DNA from: a bacterium
Lineage (GTDB): Bacteria; Arandabacterota; Arandabacteria; Arandabacterales; JALGWA01
Direction: 5' to 3'
DNA: 12,917 bases
Assembly: GCA_025774425.1 (NCBI GenBank)
Contig: JALGWA010000011.1
Location: forward strand, 1 to 12,917
Shown: piece by piece, positions 1 to 6,800 of the stretch
How the letters are laid out: each line of letters starts with the position of its first letter
Position numbering within the stretch: the first letter of the stretch is position 1
Notes under the pieces: generated by a model
What the model saw: the letters and a program-made list of their open reading frames with translations, nothing else
What the model was told of the DNA's origin: nothing
The model's database searches: none
Position numbers and translations under genes: made by a program

Positions 1-2
1 CG

Positions 3-134
3 CAGGAAGCGGGAAAGAGGATCGCCGCGGGGCTGGGCGTTCCCAGGGTCGTTCTCACCGCATACCCCGATCGGGGCTCCTATATCGACCTCCTCGGGAG
101 CAATGCAGCCAGGCTCGTCTCCGCGCTCGACTAG
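3..134 (+). CDS. Partial metal ABC transporter substrate-binding protein (ZnuA-like), C-terminus
   Basis: The frame is open from the left edge and closes with TAG at 132-134, leaving 43 C-terminal residues. The end of the chain reads like a cluster A-1 (ZnuA/PsaA/TroA) binding protein: an Ala/Gly-rich helix, a strand with the residues PRVVLTAYPD, then GSYIDLLGSNAARLVSAL. That last part matches the family's usual closing helix (SY..LM..N...L..AL). Proteins of this family capture Zn2+ or Mn2+ in the periplasm and deliver it to an ABC permease. The metal ligands lie upstream of the window, so the substrate cannot be told. It is convergent with the sensor kinase, with only 21 bases between the two stop codons. 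The family call rests on a short tail; any substrate-binding protein with a similar closing helix remains possible. Confidence 0.5.
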   Translation, partial: QEAGKRIAAGLGVPRVVLTAYPDRGSYIDLLGSNAARLVSALD

Positions 135-155
135 GCGAGCGGGCCGCCCCGCATG

Positions 156-3100
156 TCACGGGGTCCCGACGGGCTGCCCCAGGGAATCCTTGACCGCCGT
201 GAGGAGGTCGAAGAGGGCATAGGGTTTCTCGAGCAGCGGGAAGTCCTTCCCGAGGTCCGCCGCCTGTGACCGCTTGTCGGCGTACCCGCTCGAGAGCAGC
301 ACGCTGAGGTCGGGTCGCTCGGAATGCAGTTCCGCCGCGAGGCGCAACCCGCTGTCGTCGGGAAGGGCGATGTCGCAGAACACGAGATCGAATCCGCCGT
401 GCTGCTCTCTGAACCTCTCCCTCGCCTCGGCGGCGGTCGCCGCCGTGAAGACGGTGTAGCCCCGATCCCTCAAGACCTTGGCGGCCATCGAGCGCACGAT
501 CTCGTCGTCCTCGACGATCAGGATCCGCTGCCCGCTGCCCGCGAGGCCTGTCGCGGCCGCCGCCTCCGTCGGCGCCTCCTCCCGCCTTGCGGGCCGCGCC
601 GGGAAGTAGAGAGCGAACTCGGCCCCCTTGCCGGCGGGACTCGCGACTTCGATCCATCCACCGTGCTGCTTCACACTCCCGTAGACGACCGAAAGCCCCA
701 TTCCGGCCCTGCCCTCCCTGGTGGTGAAGAAGGGTTCGAAGATGTGCTCGATGACGTCGGGCGGTATGCCCGGGCCGTCGTCGGAGACGGTCAGGCGCGC
801 GAAATGCCCGGTTCCGGGCCCGTCCAGGGACACCGCCCCGCCACCGCGGTCCACGGCGCTCGTCTCTATCGTCATGGTGCCGCCCGCCGGCATCGCCTCG
901 CCCGCGTTGGACGCCAGATTCTCGAGAATCGTCTCGATCTGCCGCCGGTCGGCGCGCACCTCCCCGAGGGATGGGTCCAGGTTGACCTCCAGCTTCTTGT
1001 CGTCGCCGAGCGCCCTGGCGATCCTCGACCGGCATTGGGTGATCACGGCATTGAGGTCCAGCGGCACCGACTTGACGGCCGCCGAGCGGGAGAAGGTGAG
1101 GAGCTGCCTCGTGCGGGCGACGGCCTTCTCCGCGGCCTTCCGGATCTCCTCGGCTTCACCGTGGAGGGACTCGTTCCCGGCGAGCTCGCCCGCGAGATGC
1201 TCGCTGTAGCCCATGATGCCCGTGAGGATGTCGTTGAAGTCCTGGGCCATCGCCTTCGCCAGCCCGGCCGCCGCGTCGAGGACGGTCGACTCCGGCGCGC
1301 CGGCGGCGGCCCGGACGGCGTCGCGTATCTCCGCCAGATACCATGTCGGCGAGCCGCCGCCCGTATCGAGCGGACTCACCGCTATCTCAAGATCGACCGT
1401 GCCCGTCCGGCGGCCTTCCAGGACGCCGCCCTCCCTCAGCGCGGCGAAGTCCAGGGTCGCCCTCCACGCCGCGGGCCTGCCGGCCTCGAGCATTCTCCTC
1501 GCGTCGGCCGGCGCGCTCTCGTGTGTCAGCAGGTTGAGTTTGCGCAACCTCCCGATGTCGTCGACACCGAAGAGATCGAGGCAGGCGTCGTTGGCGTGCA
1601 CCAGCGTGCGGCCGGCGTCGTAGAACTGGAGCGCCGTGCCGGCGGCCTCGAACATCAGCCTGAAATGCTCTTCGTTCTCACGGAGCGAGTCATCGACCTG
1701 CTTGTGTTCGGTGACGTCCCTCCATACGCCCTCGATCGCCGTGACCTTGCCGGCCTCGTTGAAGACGCGCCGGTTGGTCTGGAGAACCCACTTTTCCCTG
1801 CCCCCGCGATCGACTATCTTGTACTCGTAGCTGGGCTGTATGTGGCCCTGTATGAGATCCTTCCACATGTCGTTGAAGTAGCGCGCATGGTCGGGGTGGA
1901 CGAGCTTCCTCATGAGGAGCGGGTTCTTGAGGAACTCGCCCGCGGTGTAGCCGAACACACCCTCGACCGACGGGCTGACGTAGTCGTACTTGCCGATCGG
2001 CAGCGTGACGCGGAAGACGGCCTCGTCGAGCCCCTCGAGCAGGCTCCTGTACTTGCTGACGTCTTCGAGCATGGCCCGCTCGCGTTCCTTCCTGTCGGTG
2101 ATGTCACATGCGAGCATCACGAAGCCGATCGCGTTCCCGTCCCTGTCCTTGAGAACGTCTATGTCGACCCGGCAGGTTATGCCGCCGCCGCCTCTCTTGA
2201 GGAACCTGTACTCACCGACGACGCGGTCGCCAGTCCTGAGGGCGCGCATCATGTCCTCCGAGGCGCGCTGCCTGTCCTCCTCGGCGATGCACAGCGAGGC
2301 ATGACAGCCGATGAGCTCCTCCTTGCTGGCGTAGCCGAGCATGCCGACGGCGGAGCGGTTGACCTGCTCTATTTCGCCGTTGACGTCGGATACGATGACG
2401 GCGGCCCCCACGGACTCGAACACGGCGCGGAGGCGCTCCTCGTACTCCCGGAGCGACCGTTCCGCGTGTTTGCGGGCCGTAACGTCCCTGACGATCCCGA
2501 GCGCCAAGGTCTGGCCGTCGATCTTGACCGGATGCGTGGATATCTCGACGTCGACGTGCCCGCCGTCCTTGCGGACGAGCGTGAACTCATCGGGCCCGGT
2601 CGGCTTGCCCTGCGCGCAGAGCGAGATGTTGTTCGCCGCCTTGAGCGTCTGCTCCAGCGGAATCAAGCCCGCCTTGAGAATGTTCTCGCCGACGAGTTCG
2701 TGCTTCTTGTACCCGAGGAGCTCCTCGGCGGCCCTGTTCCCGTCGACGAGGTTGCCGCTCAAGTCGTTCAGGTACATGGCGTCCGGGGCGTTCTCGAAGA
2801 GTATTCTGTACTTGCCCTCCGACGTCTTGAGCTCGTCCATCTCCTCCTTGCTCTCGGTGACGTCGGACAGGATGGCGGCCACCTTGCCCGGCTCCGGACT
2901 GAACACCGACACCCTGAAGTGCCGCCGCGCCGGCGGGAAGTAGGCGTCGAAAGTCGAGTGGTGCCCGGTCGCTACGACGTCGGCGTAAGCATCCAGGAAG
3001 GGTATGTCGTCCGAGTCGAACACCTCCCGGCCCCTCTTGCCCACGATCTTGTCACGCTCGCGGCCGAGTATCGCCTCGTACGACGGATTGACGTCGAGGA

Positions 3101-4112
3101 AGACATAGTCCACCGCGCGCCCCGCCTCGTCGAACACCATCTCGTGAAGACAGACGCCCTCGTTCATCCTGTCATAGAGTGTCCGCAGGCGCCCCTCGGC
3201 CGCCTTGAGCGCGTCGTTGGCGCATCTCAAGTCGTCGGCCTCGTCCTGCAGCCGCCGCGTCTCCTCCTTCACCCGCCTGCGATGCAATATGCTCGTAAGC
3301 AGCAACAGGCCGAGAAAGGCCATCGCCACGACGAGGGCCCAGTTCCGGCACCCGGCGAAGCCGCCGGGCGCGTGCTCTCCGAACCATGTGCTCCGGGCCT
3401 CGTAATAGGGCGAGCCGTGATCCCGCCTCATCTCCGCGACACGCGCGTCGAGGGCATGCGCCAGGGCCGGGGCGGCCGCGCTGCTCACTGCGAACCGCAA
3501 CTCGACGGGCGGGCCGACCAGGGCGCTCCGGGCGAGGCCTTCCGAAACACCCGGAGGGGCAAACAACCTGGGAACGATGCACGCGTCGGCTACGCCGTGG
3601 CGGACCATGTCGAGGGCGTCACCGTAGCCGTCGACCTCGACGAAATGGCAGTCGAGTCCCATCTCCTCCATGACGGCTCGGAGTCCACGATACATCGCGT
3701 CGTCGCGCGCGGCCGCGATCGTCCCGCCGGCTGCGTCGGCCAGAGTTTCCACGGGTGAGTCCGGCCGCGAATAGATCTGTCCCCAGTCGGACAGCACACA
3801 GACCCGGGTCAGCACGTACTCGCTCGAGTCGGGTTCGAGGCCGATTCCCGGCAGGATGTCTATGTCGCCGTCCCGGAGCCGCGTCATGCAGTCCGAGCGC
3901 CTGCCGGCGACGTAGGAGAGCTCCCAGCCCTCGCCGGAGGCGACATGCTCGAGGACGTCGACGTAGAAACCCGCCGGAGCCCCGTCCTCGTCGGAGAAGA
4001 GCATGGGCTCGTTCCCGTACAGGCCGACCCTGACGGTGCGCGCCTCGGCCCCGGACAGGGACAGGCCGGCGATGAGGAGCAATACTGCAGGTATAAGAAG
4101 AATGCTTCTCAT
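156..4112 (-). CDS. Hybrid sensor histidine kinase: SBP_bac_3 sensor, five PAS domains, HisKA-like/HATPase, receiver; H-box His replaced by Gln
   Basis: This 1318-aa inner-membrane signalling protein has a BvgS-like layout. A signal peptide (about 1-24) leads to a periplasmic SBP_bac_3 module (about 26-240, with NEPMLF and GFYVDVLEHV) and one TM helix (about 257-277, followed by HRRR). Five PAS domains follow at about 307-425, 433-550, 560-677, 687-803 and 814-930, each ending near a DVT/DIT/IRD motif. The HisKA-like helix should carry AHDFNN but reads AQDFND, so the phosphoacceptor is Gln957 (codon CAG). The ATP-binding domain looks usable: N-box N1069, G1 D1111-G1113-G1115, F-box FEPFF, and a shortened G2 (GMGLS). 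The C-terminal receiver is intact: E1201/D1202, D1247, S1274/S1275, K1296. The start was chosen at the ATG beginning the signal peptide, with GGGTG about 8 bases upstream; the frame stays open to 4589, but that would overlap the upstream lapA-like gene and bury the signal peptide. Family members sense small ligands and pass phosphate to regulators; here the normal phosphoryl route is broken. Confidence 0.93.
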   Translation of the reverse strand: MRSILLIPAVLLLIAGLSLSGAEARTVRVGLYGNEPMLFSDEDGAPAGFYVDVLEHVASGEGWELSYVAGRRSDCMTRLRDGDIDILPGIGLEPDSSEYVLTRVCVLSDWGQIYSRPDSPVETLADAAGGTIAAARDDAMYRGLRAVMEEMGLDCHFVEVDGYGDALDMVRHGVADACIVPRLFAPPGVSEGLARSALVGPPVELRFAVSSAAAPALAHALDARVAEMRRDHGSPYYEARSTWFGEHAPGGFAGCRNWALVVAMAFLGLLLLTSILHRRRVKEETRRLQDEADDLRCANDALKAAEGRLRTLYDRMNEGVCLHEMVFDEAGRAVDYVFLDVNPSYEAILGRERDKIVGKRGREVFDSDDIPFLDAYADVVATGHHSTFDAYFPPARRHFRVSVFSPEPGKVAAILSDVTESKEEMDELKTSEGKYRILFENAPDAMYLNDLSGNLVDGNRAAEELLGYKKHELVGENILKAGLIPLEQTLKAANNISLCAQGKPTGPDEFTLVRKDGGHVDVEISTHPVKIDGQTLALGIVRDVTARKHAERSLREYEERLRAVFESVGAAVIVSDVNGEIEQVNRSAVGMLGYASKEELIGCHASLCIAEEDRQRASEDMMRALRTGDRVVGEYRFLKRGGGGITCRVDIDVLKDRDGNAIGFVMLACDITDRKERERAMLEDVSKYRSLLEGLDEAVFRVTLPIGKYDYVSPSVEGVFGYTAGEFLKNPLLMRKLVHPDHARYFNDMWKDLIQGHIQPSYEYKIVDRGGREKWVLQTNRRVFNEAGKVTAIEGVWRDVTEHKQVDDSLRENEEHFRLMFEAAGTALQFYDAGRTLVHANDACLDLFGVDDIGRLRKLNLLTHESAPADARRMLEAGRPAAWRATLDFAALREGGVLEGRRTGTVDLEIAVSPLDTGGGSPTWYLAEIRDAVRAAAGAPESTVLDAAAGLAKAMAQDFNDILTGIMGYSEHLAGELAGNESLHGEAEEIRKAAEKAVARTRQLLTFSRSAAVKSVPLDLNAVITQCRSRIARALGDDKKLEVNLDPSLGEVRADRRQIETILENLASNAGEAMPAGGTMTIETSAVDRGGGAVSLDGPGTGHFARLTVSDDGPGIPPDVIEHIFEPFFTTREGRAGMGLSVVYGSVKQHGGWIEVASPAGKGAEFALYFPARPARREEAPTEAAAATGLAGSGQRILIVEDDEIVRSMAAKVLRDRGYTVFTAATAAEARERFREQHGGFDLVFCDIALPDDSGLRLAAELHSERPDLSVLLSSGYADKRSQAADLGKDFPLLEKPYALFDLLTAVKDSLGQPVGTP

Positions 4113-4172
4113 AATATGCACCCGGTAGACACCATGACCATGCCGGGCCGGAATGGTCCATCCCCAAACAGA

Positions 4173-4186
4173 ACGTGGCTCCACGT
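4173..4186. repeat. Perfect short inverted repeat upstream of the sensor kinase
   Basis: ACGTGG and CCACGT flank a 2-base centre in the 185-base gap between the lapA-like stop and the kinase start, about 60 bases before the kinase ATG. On the minus strand it is followed by TCTGTTTG. It could be a weak terminator for the lapA-like transcript or a dimeric regulator's operator. Nothing in the sequence decides between these. Confidence 0.35.
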
Positions 4187-4297
4187 CGGATATATCGGCA
4201 GGCGCAGGGGGTGCTGAAGGACAAAAGGGCCGGACGAGAGGACGCCCGGGAGCGGGCGGCCGGTGCGTCTCGCCGCGCGGCGCCGGCGACCAGCCCT

Positions 4298-4504
4298 TTA
4301 AGGTTTTCTGTCGCCCGTGCGGTATACCAGCGCGACGATGGCGCCGACGACGAAACCGATCGCCGCCATGATGAAGAGCAGGAGCGCGAGCGGCATGGTG
4401 ACGGTGACGAACAGGAAGGCAGCCGACACAGGCTCCAGATTCTGTACGATCACGACGAGCAACAGGATGACGAGAATGATGAGAAGTACCAGTTTGAAAC
4501 GCAT
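4298..4504 (-). CDS. LapA-like (DUF1049) small inner-membrane protein
   Basis: This 68-aa protein is almost all membrane. TM1 is about residues 4-20, and the QNLEPV turn at 21-26 is typical of the DUF1049/LapA family. TM2 is about residues 38-60, and the tail is short and basic (YRTGDRKP). Characterised LapA proteins sit in the inner membrane and take part in controlling lipopolysaccharide assembly; small homologues in other phyla are mostly uncharacterised. The start at 4504 was chosen because GGGAGGA lies about 7 bases upstream. An in-frame ATG at 4534 would add ten non-membrane residues, has no ribosome site, and would place the start at the predicted transcription start. It lacks the extra C-terminal coiled region of longer LapA proteins. 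It has its own promoter (4540-4568), so it need not depend on the acetyltransferase transcript. Confidence 0.8.
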   Translation of the reverse strand: MRFKLVLLIILVILLLVVIVQNLEPVSAAFLFVTVTMPLALLLFIMAAIGFVVGAIVALVYRTGDRKP

Positions 4505-4539
4505 GACGCATCCTCCCGAGACCGAAGCAGCCAACCCGG

Positions 4540-4568
4540 ATGGTACGCATGGGCCGGCGACGTGTCAA
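4540..4568 (-). promoter_or_regulatory. Sigma70-type promoter for the lapA-like gene
   Basis: On the minus strand, TTGACA (4568-4563) is separated by exactly 17 bases from TACCAT (4545-4540). The -35 box is a perfect consensus. Transcription would begin near 4533, leaving a leader of about 29 bases that contains the GGGAGGA ribosome site. It lies wholly in the gap after the acetyltransferase stop codon. Confidence 0.6.
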
Positions 4569-4598
4569 CTCCATTCGGGGAGCGGCCACGCCTTGCCA

Positions 4599-5060
4599 TC
4601 AAGCCCGGAAAACTTTGAGAAAGACATCTTGGGTCTTTATGTCCGAGTACCCGAGCTTCCTGTAGAAGGCATGGGCGTCTTTGCGCGTGGACCGTGAACG
4701 GAGGATCACCCCGCGGCAGCCCTTCCCGCGCGCCCACTCTTCCGCTTTGCGCATGAGAAGCGCACCGACTCCCCGGCCGCGGTTGGACTCGTCGACGACC
4801 AGCCCGGCGATCTGTGCGAGGCGATCGCTGGTCACAAGCCTGCAGACATGCACGAGCAGCCAGGCGATGACGGATCCGTTCGAATCGGCGACGAGCACTA
4901 TGCAGTCGTCGTCCTCCGCTATGTCCGCTATGCGCTTCTCCATATCCCCGGTCGAGGCCGGGTAGCCCAGCTGCGCGCTCAGGCCCGCTATGGCGTCCGC
5001 GTCGGCCGGTCCGGCCTCCCTTACGATGATCCTCGCAGCTGTCACGGGCTCTTCGGACAT
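4599..5060 (-). CDS. GNAT-family N-acetyltransferase
   Basis: This single-domain GNAT enzyme of 153 aa has the usual family length. It would transfer acetyl from acetyl-CoA to an amine on an unknown small molecule or protein. The acetyl-CoA pyrophosphate loop is clear: strand QIAGLVVDE (83-91), then R94-x-x-G97-x-G99 (NRGRGVGALL), then helix MRKAEEWARGKG. Motif B is AFYRKLGY at 131-138, with the family's usual Tyr general acid candidate. The N-terminal residues IIVREAGPADADAIAGL form the standard beta1-alpha1 start. The ATG at 5060 has GAGGGG about 5 bases upstream. It lies 82 bases downstream of the 66-aa membrane protein and is probably cotranscribed with it from the promoter at 5372-5400. 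The substrate cannot be told from sequence. Confidence 0.88.
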   Translation of the reverse strand: MSEEPVTAARIIVREAGPADADAIAGLSAQLGYPASTGDMEKRIADIAEDDDCIVLVADSNGSVIAWLLVHVCRLVTSDRLAQIAGLVVDESNRGRGVGALLMRKAEEWARGKGCRGVILRSRSTRKDAHAFYRKLGYSDIKTQDVFLKVFRA

Positions 5061-5142
5061 GGCACCCCTCTGGCAGGGCGATTCCGTCCGGCATCGCTCG
5101 CCGTCCCCGCCGGGCTCGCGGTCGAGCGCCCGCGCTACGCGC

Positions 5143-5343
5143 TCAACCGTTCTGCCTTTTCCTCCTGAGCCTCACGAGATAGGCGATGTTGAGCGCAATG
5201 GAGCCACCGACGAGAACGCCCTCGATAAAGGCCATCCAGACAGGGGCCCCGACGAAGGGATCGACGAAGCGCCTGAGCAGTATCGATGCGGCCAGACACA
5301 ACATCCCCGCAGACAATATGACCTGGTCGTTCTTGATCAGCAT
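5143..5343 (-). CDS. Small two-TM membrane protein, unknown function
   Basis: I do not recognise the family. The 66-aa chain has a hydrophobic segment at about 7-23 (QVILSAGMLCLAASILL), a short loop, a second at about 35-57 (PVWMAFIEGV through IALNIAYLV), and a strongly basic tail RLRRKRQNG. The positive tail predicts a cytoplasmic C-terminus with both ends inside. The ATG at 5343 was chosen because GGGGAG lies about 7 bases upstream. A GTG at 5349 is also in frame but sits only 1-2 bases from that site. It is first in a minus-strand transcript with a near-consensus promoter. Codon use resembles the neighbours, and the clean RBS and promoter support a real gene. Confidence 0.7.
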   Translation of the reverse strand: MLIKNDQVILSAGMLCLAASILLRRFVDPFVGAPVWMAFIEGVLVGGSIALNIAYLVRLRRKRQNG

Positions 5344-5371
5344 CTCCACGCTCCCCGTTGCCGTCCTCCGG

Positions 5372-5400
5372 ATTATACGAAAGCGTCACGCACGCTCCAA
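5372..5400 (-). promoter_or_regulatory. Sigma70-type promoter for the small membrane protein and acetyltransferase
   Basis: On the minus strand, TTGGAG (5400-5395) and a perfect TATAAT (5377-5372) are spaced by 17 bases. Transcription would start near 5365, giving a leader of about 20 bases with GGGGAG in it. It is back to back with the riboswitch promoter; the two -35 boxes are 22 bases apart. Confidence 0.65.
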
Positions 5401-5422
5401 GCTGCTTTCTCCCATCGCCAGC

Positions 5423-5451
5423 TTGACCTTGCGCAGCGCCCGGGCTATGAT
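5423..5451 (+). promoter_or_regulatory. Sigma70-type promoter driving the TPP riboswitch
   Basis: TTGACC (5423-5428), a 17-base spacer and TATGAT (5446-5451) give a near-consensus promoter. The predicted start is near 5458, about 10 bases before the first helix of the TPP aptamer, so the whole aptamer would be transcribed. This placement supports both calls. Confidence 0.7.
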
Positions 5452-5467
5452 TGCGTATAACCGGATT

Positions 5468-5558
5468 GCGTTGGGGGAGCTCGGCGTTACGGGCTGAGAG
5501 GGTGAGTTCTCACTGACCCCTTGAACCTGAACCGGTTAATACCGGCGTAGGGAGACGC
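5468..5558 (+). promoter_or_regulatory. TPP (THI-element) riboswitch
   Basis: The leader carries the conserved core of a thiamine-pyrophosphate riboswitch in correct order. The closing helix is GCGT (5468-5471) with ACGC (5555-5558). A GGGGGAGC strand (5473-5480) can pair with GACCCC (about 5514-5520). The pyrimidine-sensing loop is GGCTGAGA (5492-5499), followed by a variable hairpin GTGAG/CTCAC (about 5502-5513). The diphosphate-sensing side is ACCTGA (5525-5530), then GG-TTAAT-ACCGGCG and TAGGGA (5548-5553). Binding of TPP normally lowers expression of the gene behind it. The 77 bases between the aptamer and the next ATG contain no hairpin with a T-run, so control of translation seems likelier than termination. 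I could not find an unambiguous anti-Shine-Dalgarno strand by eye. Confidence 0.95.
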
Positions 5559-5635
5559 TTCCCGCCACCTGTGCACCCGCTCCGACCGGCGCCCCGATGT
5601 CCCGCGTTGCGCATTCGTCACGAAGGAGGGGCAAC

Positions 5636-6721
5636 ATGGCAGACACGAACGACATGCCGGCCGCCACGTTCCCGGCGATAGGCAAGGTGTCACCGGAGTT
5701 CTTCGACGAAATAATCTATCCGCGGCTCGGCGCCGACCGGGAGGAGGTCCTCGTCGGGCCCCGGCACGGTCACGACTGCGGCGTCGTCAGGACGGGCGAC
5801 GGCCGCGTGATGGTGCTCACCACCGACCCCATATTCATAGTGCCGGAGTACGGTTTCGAGCGGGCGGCCTGGTTCGCCTGGCACATCCTGGCTTCGGACG
5901 TGACGACGAGCGGATTCCCCCCTGCGTACGTCGTCGTCGATTTCAACCTCCCCATGAGCATGAACGAGGAGGAGTTCAAGACGATCTGGGACGTCTTCCA
6001 CCGCGAGAGCTCGCGCTACGGCGCGGCGGTCGTGGGCGGCCACACGGCGAGATACACGGGCACGGACTACCCGATGGTGGGCGGGGCGACCTTCATCGCC
6101 GTCGGGCCCGAGGACGAGTACCTGCACCCCGGCATGGGAAGACCCGGCGACGTCATAGTCATAACCAAGGGAGCGGCCATCGAGGCGACGGGCATATTCG
6201 CATGCGCCTTTCCCGAGACCATAGAGAAGAACCTGGGGGCCGACACGCTGCGTGAGGGGCGAGCCCTGTTCTACGAGATGTCCACCGTCGATGACGCACT
6301 CGCCGCGGTGACCATAGGCGTCAGGGACGACGGCGTGACCGCCATGCACGACGCCACCGAGTGCGGGGTGATCGGAGGGCTGTTCGAAATCGCCCAGGCG
6401 TCGGGCGCCGGCATAGTCGTCGAGAAGGAGAAGATCCCCGTTCTCCCGGCCGTGGACGCCATCTGCTCCCACTTCGGGATGGACCCCCTGACGTCGATAA
6501 GCGAGGGGACGCTGATAATCACAGTGCGCCCGGACAGGGCGGACGACCTCCTCCGCACCCTGCGGGCCAAGGGGCGCACCGCGGAAGCCGTCGGGCGCCT
6601 GGCGGAGAAGCACCAGGGTTACAACATGGTCGAGGCCGGCAAGCGGCGGCCGATCGAGCACCCCCGGGTCGACCCGTTCTGGAACGCCATGAAAGAGGCG
6701 ATGGAGAAGGGCCTGACTTAG
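5636..6721 (+). CDS. AIR synthase-related (PurM/HypE/ThiL superfamily) protein under TPP control
   Basis: This 361-aa soluble protein has the two-domain PurM-like ATP-binding fold. Motifs in order are GHDCG (45-49, the GDDA-type loop), TTDP (62-65), ASDVTTSGFPP (86-96), GGHTAR (134-139) and HDATECGVIGGLFEIAQASG (238-257). Then come PVLPAVDAICSHFGMDPL (268-285) and SEGTLII (289-295), which line up with HypE's second domain. True HypE ends in PR[IL]C, whose Cys receives the carbamoyl group; this protein ends EKGLT, so it is not a standard HypE. The TPP riboswitch upstream implies a role in thiamine synthesis or salvage, for example a ThiL-like kinase or another ATP-dependent step. The ATG at 5636 was chosen for the strong AAGGAGG six bases upstream; an in-frame ATG at 5597 has none. 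The gene stands alone, followed by a convergent minus-strand gene. Confidence 0.9.
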   Translation: MADTNDMPAATFPAIGKVSPEFFDEIIYPRLGADREEVLVGPRHGHDCGVVRTGDGRVMVLTTDPIFIVPEYGFERAAWFAWHILASDVTTSGFPPAYVVVDFNLPMSMNEEEFKTIWDVFHRESSRYGAAVVGGHTARYTGTDYPMVGGATFIAVGPEDEYLHPGMGRPGDVIVITKGAAIEATGIFACAFPETIEKNLGADTLREGRALFYEMSTVDDALAAVTIGVRDDGVTAMHDATECGVIGGLFEIAQASGAGIVVEKEKIPVLPAVDAICSHFGMDPLTSISEGTLIITVRPDRADDLLRTLRAKGRTAEAVGRLAEKHQGYNMVEAGKRRPIEHPRVDPFWNAMKEAMEKGLT

Positions 6722-6738
6722 CGGGCGCCGCCTCGAGA

Positions 6739-6784
6739 GCCGGCCCGGTGCGGACCCGACCCGTCCGGAACGGCTGGTCCCGGC
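6739..6784. terminator. Possible nested stem-loop between convergent genes
   Basis: GCCGG (6739-6743) can pair with CCGGC (6780-6784), enclosing CGGAC/GTCCG (6751-6755 with 6763-6767). It sits in the 79-base gap between the convergent riboswitch-controlled gene and rmuC, where both transcripts should end. There is no T-run on either strand, so an intrinsic terminator is not established. Confidence 0.2.
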
Positions 6785-6800
6785 CGCCGCGCATCGAGTG

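Noticed and set aside
324..3758. A 1144-aa open frame on the plus strand opposite the sensor kinase
   Set aside because: It is a GC-skew shadow in which every domain motif belongs to the minus-strand kinase. The translation is rich in Arg/Gly/Val/Glu with no recognisable motif and no ribosome site.
4230..4290. GC-rich stem structures followed by CTTTTG after the lapA-like gene (minus strand)
   Set aside because: The GGCCG/CGGCC stem is interrupted by a large loop and the T-run is only four bases. It is too weak to call as a terminator.
4113..4589. N-terminal extension of the sensor kinase frame to 4589
   Set aside because: It would overlap the lapA-like gene and its promoter and place the signal peptide about 160 residues inside the protein. 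The extension is low complexity.
5597..5635. Upstream ATG at 5597 for the riboswitch-controlled gene
   Set aside because: It has no ribosome site, while AAGGAGG sits six bases before the ATG at 5636.
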